Shown in pieces: positions 53,174-61,638 of a DNA stretch of 64,000 nucleotides. Under the pieces are notes generated by a model. That model searched no databases. It was not told where the DNA came from and saw only the letters and a program-made list of their open reading frames with translations. Within the stretch, counting starts at the first letter, position 1, and each line of letters opens with the position of its first letter. The translations under genes were made by a program, and so were the position numbers. Origin of the DNA: an uncultured Acetatifactor sp. (GTDB taxonomy: Bacteria; Bacillota; Clostridia; Lachnospirales; Lachnospiraceae); contig CAJTOJ010000005.1 in assembly GCA_910577665.1 (NCBI GenBank), positions 55,721 to 119,720 on the forward strand, written 5' to 3'.

Positions 53174-55516
53174 CTATCCCCTGTTCATCTTCCGGAACTT
53201 TCCCGGGCTGACCTTCTCATATTTTGTGAAAAAGCGGTTAAAGTTCTGGGCGCTGGTATAATTCAGCTGTTCCGCAATCTCCGCAATTGTCATGTCTGTC
53301 TCCAGCAGCAGGGACCTGGCCAGGTCCATCTTGTAACCTGCCAGGTATTCGCTGAAGGTGACATGCATCCGGCTGGTCATGATCTTCCAGATATAGCTGG
53401 GGTGATGCCCCAGGATGTCTGCACATTCCCCCAGGGTAATATTCCCCTTCCTCTCCCGGACCAGGTTCAGGATCTGGTTCAAGAGGGAGTCCACTGACCC
53501 TTCCCGGAATTCCCTTAGCTTTTGTATCACAGGCCGGATCACCATCTCCTTATAAAAATTGCCGATCCGGTCCCATCCATAGATACTGTTCAATTCAGAG
53601 AACAGATCCCTGTTCTGCCCCTCGAAAATCTCATTCACCGACAAGCCGGCCGCCCCCGCCACAGAGAGCACTGCTGCCAGGTATTTATACAGGGCCAGCG
53701 TCCTCTCCTGGAAGATCACTTTGTTTTCTGCCAGGGACCCCAGGAACTCCTCTGTGACAGTTCCTGCCAGTTTCTCATCACAGTCTGCCACGGCTTCCTT
53801 GATCCGTGTCTCGCAGTTCATGTCATAATACAGTGTCTTCTGGTATTGGACAACAGAATCCTCAAAAAAGACCAGGTCATATTTATCCTCAATTTCTTCC
53901 TGGCATTTCCTTTTCATGGCTTCATTATTTTTCAAGGCCTCCAGGCTTTCCCCATAGGCCTTTTTCAAGCCGTCCAGCCTGCAGAACACATTGCTGACAC
54001 CACTGTAGACAAATATCTTCCCCATGGACTGCACATATTCCTCCAGATCATGCTGGTATTTCAGCACCTTCTCCTGGACCACCCCCCTGTCATCTGCGGA
54101 TATCAGAGAGAACAGGACGGTACCGTTCCAGAAGGGACCCATCAAGGAGATCTGTGCCAACCCTGTGGGCATATTGTTCACGATGCTTAGGAAAATGATA
54201 TCCTTCCGGGTATCCTGCACCATGGTATCACCGATGCCGCCTCCATCCATATCCATCCGCATGGCAGTGGAGACCACATACAGGTACCGTCCCGGCTTTA
54301 ACCCCATCTGCCCCATCCTGTCTGCCACCGTTTCTCCCTGGATCTCCCCATTTAAGATCCGGCGGATCAACAGTTCCTGTAGTTGCATCTTCTGGGACTC
54401 CACCACTTCCACCAGATCTGCATTGCTGGCCGCCAGCTGGCCCATTGCGGTACTGATATAGGTAAATTCATTCTGTTTCTCATTTGCCCCTGGTGCAGCC
54501 CTCTTTGGGTCAATACCCAGGGCATATTTCACCAGCTGGCCTACCGGGGCATAGATCCTCTCTGTCCCATGGTATGCCAGGATAAACTCCACAAATAATA
54601 CCAGGATCACCAGAAAGGCCAGCAGCAGGATCCCGTTTCCCCCATCGCTTACCATGCTTCTGTCATAACTGGCAATATACGTCCAGCCGCTCAGTCCCGA
54701 ATGGCTGACTGCCATCCGCAGGCCTCCCTCCCGCACCGTGACCAAGTCCCCGGTATGCCCCCCCAGTCCAAGGGTTTCGCCAGGCACAAGCTGCCGGACA
54801 ATGTCCCCTGTGTCCTGGCTGTCTGTGTAAACCAGCCTTCTCCTGTCATCCAGGATCGTCATACCGTATTCCCCGGTTCCCTGGCGGGCCAACGCTCCCA
54901 GCTGCTGCATATCCACATTGATGATCAGCAACATATCGCATTCCCTTGCCAGCAGGGGAATCTTGACTACCCGGCTCAGTCCCCGCACATTGACTTCCAG
55001 ACGATTGATGGCATCTGCTTCCACCCTGTTCCCCACTTGATTCTCCCAGAAGGAACTCTGGGAGTACAGCTTCCCTGCCTCTTCAAAAAGGGCTTCCACC
55101 TCCTGGTAATTGATAGCCTCTTCCAGGGCATACAGGCCCCGGTTGGACAACACCCAGCCATACTTTAGATTCACCAGGCTGTATCCCTTGATATACTGGC
55201 TCAGATAAAGGGGACCCTGCAGCTGCTTCTGGATATCTTTCACTCCGCTGTAATATTGGTTCCAGACATCCTGTCCCGCCAGTTCCCTTATAGATGCAGT
55301 GTCCACTTCCTCCTGATAGATCCTGCTCAGATTGTATACCACATTGTCCACACGGCCCTGCAGCTGTTCCACGGATGCCTCCAGGGAGATATCCAGACGT
55401 TTCCCCATCTCATTCAGATAGATGATGTAGGATCCGCTCCCCACCACCAGCACGGCCAGCAAAGGCAATAGCAGCAGTTGGATAAAGATACCCCGTTTAT
55501 ATCTTACCTTCCGCAT
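53174..55516 (-). CDS. membrane-bound AraC-family regulator
   Basis: A 780-residue transcription factor anchored in the membrane. Helices at about residues 9-31 and 285-308 flank an extracellular CACHE-like sensor of about 250 residues. A cytoplasmic linker region with a coiled segment and a GGDEF-free domain follows. The last ~100 residues are the double AraC helix-turn-helix: GECADILGHHPSYIWKIM and MTIAEIAEQLNYTSAQNF, ending SPGKFRKMN. Such proteins sense a sugar or peptide outside the cell and activate the adjacent ABC transporter and hydrolases. GGGAGG is five bases before the ATG. Confidence 0.92.
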   Translation of the reverse strand: MRKVRYKRGIFIQLLLLPLLAVLVVGSGSYIIYLNEMGKRLDISLEASVEQLQGRVDNVVYNLSRIYQEEVDTASIRELAGQDVWNQYYSGVKDIQKQLQGPLYLSQYIKGYSLVNLKYGWVLSNRGLYALEEAINYQEVEALFEEAGKLYSQSSFWENQVGNRVEADAINRLEVNVRGLSRVVKIPLLARECDMLLIINVDMQQLGALARQGTGEYGMTILDDRRRLVYTDSQDTGDIVRQLVPGETLGLGGHTGDLVTVREGGLRMAVSHSGLSGWTYIASYDRSMVSDGGNGILLLAFLVILVLFVEFILAYHGTERIYAPVGQLVKYALGIDPKRAAPGANEKQNEFTYISTAMGQLAASNADLVEVVESQKMQLQELLIRRILNGEIQGETVADRMGQMGLKPGRYLYVVSTAMRMDMDGGGIGDTMVQDTRKDIIFLSIVNNMPTGLAQISLMGPFWNGTVLFSLISADDRGVVQEKVLKYQHDLEEYVQSMGKIFVYSGVSNVFCRLDGLKKAYGESLEALKNNEAMKRKCQEEIEDKYDLVFFEDSVVQYQKTLYYDMNCETRIKEAVADCDEKLAGTVTEEFLGSLAENKVIFQERTLALYKYLAAVLSVAGAAGLSVNEIFEGQNRDLFSELNSIYGWDRIGNFYKEMVIRPVIQKLREFREGSVDSLLNQILNLVRERKGNITLGECADILGHHPSYIWKIMTSRMHVTFSEYLAGYKMDLARSLLLETDMTIAEIAEQLNYTSAQNFNRFFTKYEKVSPGKFRKMNRG

Positions 55517-55547
55517 CTGGTCCTCCCTTTTTGTCTCTACGCCTTTC

Positions 55548-56315
55548 TTATCCGATCTGGTGGAACTCCAGGAAATCCTGCAGCGCCCTGTCTATAAAAG
55601 CATAGGTATGTCCCATATCCTCATATTCCCGGTAATGGTAGCCAAAGGGATTCCCTTCTATCTTCTGGAAAAAATGCCGCACAAGCTGGTTCTTGTCATG
55701 CCAGGGGTCAAACCTGCCGCAGGCATGGTAGACCTGGGGCAGAGTCCTTTCCTCCTGCAACAGCTTTCTGGCACAGTGTTTCAAGGAATACTCTGTCCCC
55801 TGTATCTCCCCGGTTCCGAACATGGCGATCCGGTTCCGGGACCAGTCCCCGCCATCATCCGGAAAAGGATTGTCCTCCTGGTCCCCTGCCGCAAAGGCGC
55901 CTATATGGCCAAAGGTTTCCGGATAGGTCAGCCCGATTTTCAGGCACCCATACCCCCCATTGGAGAAACCGCACACATAATTGTCTTCCCGGTCTTCCGA
56001 AAATACCGTGAACATCTTCCGCAGCAGCCTTGGAAGTTCCACTCCCACCCAGGTTCCATAGGCGGGGCCATTGGCCATATCCACATAGCAGGAATTGTGT
56101 ACCCCCGGCATGACCAGTATGATTCCCCGCTCCTCTGCCAGGCGGACAGCATTGGTATGGTTCACCCAGTCCAGGTGATCCCCATATCCGCCGTGGTAAA
56201 GCCATACCACTTTATATTTGTGTGTCCTGTGGTGCTCCCAGCCCGGTATCACCAGGCTGACGTCCATGGTCAACTGCAATGTCTCCGAATCCAGCATCAA
56301 CTCTATAAAACTCAT
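55548..56315 (-). CDS. esterase of the EstD/EstA-like alpha/beta hydrolase group
   Basis: A 255-residue predicted cytoplasmic esterase. The start at 56315 (MSFIELMLDSETL) has AAAGGAT upstream. It shows VVWLYHGGYGDHLDW, the nucleophile elbow VCGFSNGGYGCLK, Asp in ACGRFDPWHDKN and a late His in YEDMGHTYAFID, the tributyrin/S-formylglutathione esterase group. A related gene lies directly upstream at 56534-57313, so the two look like a tandem duplicate that has diverged. It sits upstream of the AraC regulator gene on the same strand and is probably part of the same locus. Confidence 0.85.
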   Translation of the reverse strand: MSFIELMLDSETLQLTMDVSLVIPGWEHHRTHKYKVVWLYHGGYGDHLDWVNHTNAVRLAEERGIILVMPGVHNSCYVDMANGPAYGTWVGVELPRLLRKMFTVFSEDREDNYVCGFSNGGYGCLKIGLTYPETFGHIGAFAAGDQEDNPFPDDGGDWSRNRIAMFGTGEIQGTEYSLKHCARKLLQEERTLPQVYHACGRFDPWHDKNQLVRHFFQKIEGNPFGYHYREYEDMGHTYAFIDRALQDFLEFHQIG

Positions 56316-56533
56316 ACGGATATCCTTTCCCCTATCAATTGCACCTGGCATGTCCCTTCATGGCTGCCTGCTGCATGATCCACCAGATCCCTAATTCCCC
56401 ACTATTTCACGTCCTATCTGCTTCGCCTTGCGTCCGCTTCCCTGCACCTGCATCTGCTTTACCTGCATTCCCTTCCCTGCACCTGCATCTGTTTTACACC
56501 TGTTTCCCTGTCAGCAGTGTTATCCTCTTCGTT

Positions 56534-57313
56534 TTACGCCTGCCAGAACCGGATGCATTTCTCCAGGCAGTCATACAGATAGTCCCTCCTGGATGACTTG
56601 CCAGTCTCTTCATATGCGACTGGTATCCCAAGTCCAGACGCCTCCTCATGGAACCGCCTGTTGTCCTCCAGCCGGGGATCCGTGTCCGGGCAGACCTGTA
56701 AAAGCCTGGGGAAGGCAACCCCTTCCTTTTCACCAGCCAGGCGTCTGGCTGCCAGGAACAGATCATTGCCATTCTCCTCCAGTTCCTGCCAGGTGCCAAA
56801 CAAATGGCCGGCCGGGATCGTGGTACCCTGTTTCCCACAGGGCAGACTGGCCTGTTCCCCGTAGAAGCCCCGTATGTCCAGGATGCCGGAAAAAGAGGCC
56901 CCGCCGCCGAAGACCTCCGGCCTGTTCAGTACCTGCCGGAAAGCCCCATATCCCCCCATCCCGATCCCGGCGATAAAACGGTCTTCCCGCTGGCTGGACA
57001 GGGGAAGGATACCCTCCAGGTAGGCTGGCAGGTCATCACACAGATAATCCGAGAAAAAGTGGGCGCTGGGAAGGTTCACGTAGAAGCTGTTTAGTCCCTC
57101 CGGAAGCACCACTGTCAGGGCGTACTTCTCCACGAATTCCGGCAGGCTGCCCTGCAATAACCACTCTGCCCTGTTTTCCCCATAATCATGCAGCAGGTAC
57201 AATGTCCTGCCCCCCTTTGCCCCCACCCCATGCTCCGGGTACAGGACATCAAAGGATACCTGCATTCCCGCGGACCGGATATGGGTGTTGCTGTTAAAAC
57301 GCATCCATGCCAT
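56534..57313 (-). CDS. tributyrin esterase-like alpha/beta hydrolase
   Basis: A 259-residue esterase. I start at the ATG at 57313 (MAWMRFNSNTHIRS) because GAGGAGG is six bases upstream; the long frame before it is not coding-like. It has the LYLLHDYGENRAEWL opening, a nucleophile region IAGIGMGGYGAFRQVL where the usual GxSxG reads GIGMGG: the nucleophile serine is absent. The rest of the fold is intact. It may thus be an inactive paralogue or use another mechanism. Asp is in QVCPDTDPRLEDN and the C-terminal His position is unclear. Confidence 0.82.
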   Translation of the reverse strand: MAWMRFNSNTHIRSAGMQVSFDVLYPEHGVGAKGGRTLYLLHDYGENRAEWLLQGSLPEFVEKYALTVVLPEGLNSFYVNLPSAHFFSDYLCDDLPAYLEGILPLSSQREDRFIAGIGMGGYGAFRQVLNRPEVFGGGASFSGILDIRGFYGEQASLPCGKQGTTIPAGHLFGTWQELEENGNDLFLAARRLAGEKEGVAFPRLLQVCPDTDPRLEDNRRFHEEASGLGIPVAYEETGKSSRRDYLYDCLEKCIRFWQA

Positions 57314-57406
57314 GATATTCCTCCTCTTTTTCTCTCTATGGCTTTCATTATAAGATATCCGGCAAAAGTAACACAATAAGCATTTTCTTTCTTTCCTTCC
57401 TAATAC

Positions 57407-57441
57407 GGCACAACCGGCGTGGCTTATGCCGCGCCGGTTGA
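57407..57441 (-). repeat. inverted-repeat element, left of MATE gene
   Basis: A ~35-base hairpin, arms CAACCGGCG and CGCCGGTTG. Read on the minus strand it is similar (about 24 of 28 bases) to the plus-strand sequence at 58892-58922, so the two lie in inverted orientation around the MATE gene. It may also serve as a terminator-like structure after the MATE gene, but has no T run. Confidence 0.5.
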
Positions 57442-57489
57442 TTGACCACTTTATAATGCCACAAACCATCTTAATATAAAAATCCACTG

Positions 57490-58848
57490 TCATGTCAAGT
57501 TCTGCACCCAGGTGTATTTCCGGTAATACCAGTACACCACCGGTATTTTGACACATTCGTCCAGGCACAGGATAAAATATACTGCCAGCACTGGCAGGCG
57601 GAAATGGAATGCCGCCAGGAAGGCTGCCGGAATCACCAGCATCCACAATATGATCCCGTCACAGATACAGCCGAATTTTGACTTGCCGCCTGCACAGAAT
57701 ATGCCTCCGATCACCATATTATTGATGGAGCCGGCAATGGCATAATAGCTGGACATCAGCAGCATCCCGGAGAGATACCCGGTAGCCGTTTCCGTCAGAT
57801 GGGAGAAGTGCAGGATCAGCGGACGCAGCGCCACAATCCCCAGGCAGGTGATTCCCCCGATCGTTGCGGCCAGTACCGTGGAATGTCTGGCATACTTTTT
57901 GGCCAGTTCCATCTGGTTCTTCCCCAGTTCGTTGCCCACCAGGATAGCCCCCGCGGTGGCCACGCCCTTAGACACGCAGGAGAGGATATTCCGCACAATA
58001 TTGGCCAGGGAATTAGCCGCTACCGCGTCATTCCCCAGGTGTCCGATAATGACGGAAAACATGGTCACACCCCCGCCCCAGAAGAAATAATTCCCCACTA
58101 TGGGCAGGGTATACCGGTTGAAATCTTTCCGGATCTTCCGGTCCACAGATACCATATAAGCACACCGGATCCTGATGCTGCCCTCCCTCCTGGCTTCTGC
58201 CATGGTCCACCCGAACTGGACCGCAGAAGCCAGCACAGTGGCCAGGGCTGCCCCCTGGATTCCCATGGCCGGACATCCCAGGAAGCCGAAGATGAACACG
58301 GTGTTAAAGCATACATTCAGGATCATGGAAGAAGAGCCGATGATGGTGCTCTTCGCTGTCTTCCCGCTGTTTTTCATAATGCAGAGGTAGATCTGGGACA
58401 GTCCTAAAGGTACATAAGAGATGCCCGCTATCCGCAGGTACCTGGCCCCGCGGCTGACTAGTGCCGTCTCGTTTGTCAGCAGGGACATGATCTGTTCCGG
58501 GAAGAAGAGGATCCCTCCCAGGAAAACCACTGTCACCACCATCATATACCTCATGGCCAGGGCAAGGATCCGTTCCACGGTATCCCGCTCCCCCTTCCCC
58601 CAGTACTGGGCCGCCAGCATGGTAGTGCCCTGGACCAGGACCGTCACACAGAGGTTGTACACAAAAGTCACCTGCCCTGCCAGGGACACTGCAGACAAGG
58701 CCTCCTGCTCCAGAAAGCCCAGCATGAGGGCATCGGAAGCGCTTACCAGGGCGGTCATGAGATTCTGGAACGCAATGGGCAGCACCATTGCGCATAAATT
58801 GCGGTAAAATTGCTTTTGTTCCCGGGATACCTTCAACCCAATTCTCAC
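57490..58848 (-). CDS. MATE family efflux transporter
   Basis: A 452-residue multidrug/toxin extrusion protein with twelve predicted helices in two MatE repeats. Start is GTG at 58848 (MRIGLKVSREQK) with GGAGG six bases upstream. Features include ALMLGFLEQEALSAVSLAGQ in helix 2 and a second half opening around FFWGGGVTMFSVIIGHLGND. It exports organic cations or drugs by Na+ or H+ antiport. It lies between two related inverted elements, which suggests the gene could have been acquired as a unit. Confidence 0.92.
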   Translation of the reverse strand: MRIGLKVSREQKQFYRNLCAMVLPIAFQNLMTALVSASDALMLGFLEQEALSAVSLAGQVTFVYNLCVTVLVQGTTMLAAQYWGKGERDTVERILALAMRYMMVVTVVFLGGILFFPEQIMSLLTNETALVSRGARYLRIAGISYVPLGLSQIYLCIMKNSGKTAKSTIIGSSSMILNVCFNTVFIFGFLGCPAMGIQGAALATVLASAVQFGWTMAEARREGSIRIRCAYMVSVDRKIRKDFNRYTLPIVGNYFFWGGGVTMFSVIIGHLGNDAVAANSLANIVRNILSCVSKGVATAGAILVGNELGKNQMELAKKYARHSTVLAATIGGITCLGIVALRPLILHFSHLTETATGYLSGMLLMSSYYAIAGSINNMVIGGIFCAGGKSKFGCICDGIILWMLVIPAAFLAAFHFRLPVLAVYFILCLDECVKIPVVYWYYRKYTWVQNLT

Positions 58849-58891
58849 CTGCTTCCTCCGTTCTCTTTTATCGTATGAAACTTGTCTCTAT

Positions 58892-58922
58892 AGCGCAACA
58901 GGCGCGACTTACGCCACGCCCG
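58892..58922 (+). repeat. inverted-repeat element, right of MATE gene
   Basis: Begins CAACAGGCGCG and includes CCACGCCCG. It is the inverted, diverged partner of 57407-57441. Its arms pair only partly. Confidence 0.45.
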
Positions 58923-59019
58923 TCAAACGGAATCCTTACATAACGGTTCAACCGGTCACTGGACCGTCACACTGATACACATAATATGCGAAGAGAATCT
59001 GTTTTGACGTTCCTTGTCC

Positions 59020-59370
59020 TCACAGAAGCTTCTCTGCCCACTCTGCTTCCTTGAATCCCACCAGCACAAAGTCTTCCCCCACCGCCAGGGGCCGTTTTAC
59101 CAGCATCCCGTCCGTGGCCAACAGCGCAAGCTGCTCCTCCTCGGACATGGCAGGCAGCTTATCCTTCAGCCCCAGCTCCTTATAGAGGTTGCCGCTGGTG
59201 TTGAAGAACCGCTTCAAGGGCAGGCCGCTTCTGTGATACCATTCTGTCAGTTCCTCACAGGTGGGATTCTGCTCCTTAATAGGCCGGTCTTCATAGGATA
59301 AACGGTTTGCCTGCAGCCAGGCTGCCGCTTTTTTGCAAGTACTGCATTTTGCATATTGAATCAATTGCAT
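59020..59370 (-). CDS. ArsC/Spx family protein
   Basis: A 116-residue thioredoxin-fold protein of the ArsC/Spx family. The start at 59370 (MQLIQYAKCSTCKK) has AGGAGG six bases upstream; the preceding trpB2 stop overlaps this leader. The redox pair is CSTC near residues 9-12, followed by KKAAAWLQANR. RFFNTSGNLYKELGLKDKL and LVKRPLAVGEDFVLVGF are typical of the Spx/YffB branch. It lacks the Arg triad typical of true arsenate reductases as far as I can see, so a regulatory or glutathione-independent reductase role is possible. Confidence 0.87.
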   Translation of the reverse strand: MQLIQYAKCSTCKKAAAWLQANRLSYEDRPIKEQNPTCEELTEWYHRSGLPLKRFFNTSGNLYKELGLKDKLPAMSEEEQLALLATDGMLVKRPLAVGEDFVLVGFKEAEWAEKLL

Positions 59371-59387
59371 GGGACACCTCCTGGTAA

Positions 59388-60770
59388 TCACTCATTCCCC
59401 GGAAACTTCGGGATCCCGGCAAAGCCTTTCCCCAGATCCGCGTCTGTTGGGATATAATCCGTCATCTGTCCGTCATGGAACCTGCCATAGGCCACCATGT
59501 CAAAATAGCCTGTGCCTGTGAGGCCGAACACAATGGTCTTCTCCTCCCCGGTTTCCTTACATTTCTTGGCTTCATCTATGGCCACTTTGATGGCATGGGC
59601 GCTTTCCGGCGCAGGCAGGATGCCCTCCACCCTGGCAAACTGTTCTGCCGCCTGGAAGACTGCCGTCTGCTCTACGCTCACCGCACTGATAAGACCGTCA
59701 TGGTAGAGCTGGGACACCACGGAACTCATGCCGTGGTAGCGCAGGCCCCCTGCATGGTTGGGGGCAGGCATGAAGCCGCTGCCCAGGGTATACATCTTGG
59801 CCAGGGGACATACCTTTCCCGTGTCGCAGAAATCGTACACATATTTCCCCCTGGTGAGGCTGGGGCAGGATGCAGGCTCCACTGCAAGGATCTGGTAATC
59901 CGCCTCCCCGCGGATCTTCTCCCCCACAAACGGGGAGATCAAGCCCCCCAGGTTGGAACCACCTCCTGCACAGCCAATGATCATGTCCGGCTTGATGTCA
60001 TATTTCCGCAGGGCCGCCTTGGTCTCTTCCCCGATGATGGACTGGTGGAGCAGCACCTGGGACAGTACACTGCCCAGCACATACCGGTATCCCTCCCTGC
60101 TGGTGGCCGCTTCCACGGCCTCAGAGATGGCGCAGCCCAGGCTGCCTCCGGTTCCAGGGAACTCCTCCAGGATCTTGCGGCCCACATTCGTGGTGTCCGA
60201 AGGAGATGGTGTCACCTGGGCGCCGTAGGTGCGCATGACCTCCCGGCGGAAAGGCTTCTGCTCATAGGATACCTTTACCATGTACACCAGACAGTCTAAG
60301 TCAAAATAGGAACAGGCCATGGACAGGGCCGTGCCCCACTGGCCTGCGCCGGTCTCCGTGGTGACCCCCTTAAGGCCCTGCTGTTTGGCATAATAGGCCT
60401 GGGCAATGGCAGAATTCAGCTTGTGGCTGCCGCTGGTATTGTTACCTTCAAATTTATAGTAGATCTTCGCAGGGGTGTCCAGCTTCTTCTCCAGGCAGTA
60501 GGCACGCACCAGGGGCGAAGGACGGTACATCTTGTAGAAATCCCGGATCTCCTGGGGAATGTCAATGTAGGCGTCCGTGTCATTCAGTTCCTGCTTCACC
60601 AGTTCCTCACAGAACACCCCCTGCAGTTCCTGGGCCGTCATGGGCTGTAGGGTACCGGGGTTCAATAGCGGCGCCGGTTTGTTCTTCATGTCGGCGCGGA
60701 CATTGTACCACTGCTTCGGCATCTCATGCTCTTCCAGATATATCTTGTATGGTATGGTTTTCTCAGACAT
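59388..60770 (-). CDS. TrpB2-type tryptophan synthase beta subunit
   Basis: A 460-residue PLP enzyme of the TrpB2 branch. It begins MSEKTIPYKIYLEEHEMPKQ, has the family's long N-terminal extension, and the PLP lysine is in NTSGSHKLNSAIAQAYYAK. The phosphate-binding loop GCAGGGSNLGGL and the late GLTGTGYFDMVAY are normal. TrpB2 proteins work without TrpA, condensing indole and serine; no trpA or other trp gene is near. It is read from a clear promoter at 60865-60893 and followed by the Spx-like gene. Confidence 0.94.
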   Translation of the reverse strand: MSEKTIPYKIYLEEHEMPKQWYNVRADMKNKPAPLLNPGTLQPMTAQELQGVFCEELVKQELNDTDAYIDIPQEIRDFYKMYRPSPLVRAYCLEKKLDTPAKIYYKFEGNNTSGSHKLNSAIAQAYYAKQQGLKGVTTETGAGQWGTALSMACSYFDLDCLVYMVKVSYEQKPFRREVMRTYGAQVTPSPSDTTNVGRKILEEFPGTGGSLGCAISEAVEAATSREGYRYVLGSVLSQVLLHQSIIGEETKAALRKYDIKPDMIIGCAGGGSNLGGLISPFVGEKIRGEADYQILAVEPASCPSLTRGKYVYDFCDTGKVCPLAKMYTLGSGFMPAPNHAGGLRYHGMSSVVSQLYHDGLISAVSVEQTAVFQAAEQFARVEGILPAPESAHAIKVAIDEAKKCKETGEEKTIVFGLTGTGYFDMVAYGRFHDGQMTDYIPTDADLGKGFAGIPKFPGNE

Positions 60771-60864
60771 TGGCTGGTTCCTCCCTGTTCGCCCGCCTGG
60801 GCTTATCTAGTCTCTTGATTTTACTCCCGCTTTAGGACTTTAATGCAGGAAAACGACTGATTGC

Positions 60865-60893
60865 ATTGTAAGCATTATTGGTGAAAATGTCAA
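60865..60893 (-). promoter_or_regulatory. trpB2 promoter
   Basis: On the minus strand a perfect TTGACA (plus 60888-60893) and TACAAT (plus 60865-60870) are 17 bases apart. It lies just beyond the edge of the dispersed repeat. Confidence 0.8.
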
Positions 60894-60926
60894 GTGTCTG
60901 TGGAGGGTTACTGTTCACAGGTGCCA

Positions 60927-61011
60927 CCGCGAGGTGTTTTCACGCGTTCTTTGCGTGACAAACCCGAGACAACCTGCGCCAAAACGCCTGCATTTGGCGT
61001 TTTGTGTGCAT
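60927..61011 (-). repeat. dispersed two-hairpin repeat, copy 2
   Basis: Inverted copy of 7809-7895. Read on the minus strand: ATGCACACAAAA, hairpin 1 AAAACGCC/GGCGTTTT (plus 60981-60988, 60996-61003), TCTCGGGTT, hairpin 2 TCACGC/GCGTGA (plus 60940-60945, 60953-60958), then AAACACCTCGCGG. It overlaps the end of the truncated permease. Next to it is GTTACTGTTCACAG (60907-60920), whose inverse recurs at 17186-17199 upstream of sbcD. Confidence 0.75.
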
Positions 61012-61638
61012 ATGTTGCTCCTGCCCCAGCAGGTTCAGCAGCTTGTTCACAATACCGTTGGTGGGGCTCAAGAACAGCATCAGCATGCCACACATGACCA
61101 CCGTGGAAATGAAATGAGGTGCGTAGGAAATGGTCTGGACTGCACTGCGGAACCGGTTGTTCTTCACTTCATTTAGCAGCAGGGCCAGCAGGATCGGAAA
61201 GGGAAATCCCAGCACCAGGTTCAGCAGGCTGATAGTCAAGGTGTTGCGCAGGATCACCGGGAACCAGTAGGACTTGAACAGCCGGGTAAAATTGTCAAAT
61301 CCCACCCAGGGACTGCCCCAGACCCCCTTCTTGATGCTGAAATCTTTAAAGGCAATTAGGATGCCGTACATGGGTTTGTACGCAAACACTGCAATGTACA
61401 CCACCGCTGGCAGCAGCAGTACATAGAGTTGCCAGGATCTGAGGATCCGCCTCCGAAGACCCGTGGTCTTGCTCCCGGCGTTCCTATTCCCTATGTTCCA
61501 TTTCCCAGCAGTCTCTTTCCCGTCTCCGGTGCCTGTCTGATGACTGTCTGTCCGGTGACTGACTGTCTGATATACGGCATCCCTGTTCCTATCCATCCCC
61601 CATACTTTCTTCCCTTGGGCCATGTCTCCTTCTGCCAC
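60940..61638 (-). pseudogene. truncated LplB-type ABC permease
   Basis: The frame codes for the first ~200 residues of a carbohydrate ABC permease: a basic N-terminus, SWQLYVLLLPAVVYIAVFAY, GVWGSPWVGFDNFTRL and ISYAPHFISTVVMCGMLMLF, closely like the intact permease at 51983-52939. After LLNLLGQEQ the frame enters the dispersed repeat and stops about 25 codons later. The EAA loop and last three helices are missing, so it cannot work. No partner permease or binding protein follows; trpB2 does. The break coincides with the repeat edge, pointing to repeat-associated deletion or insertion. Confidence 0.85.
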
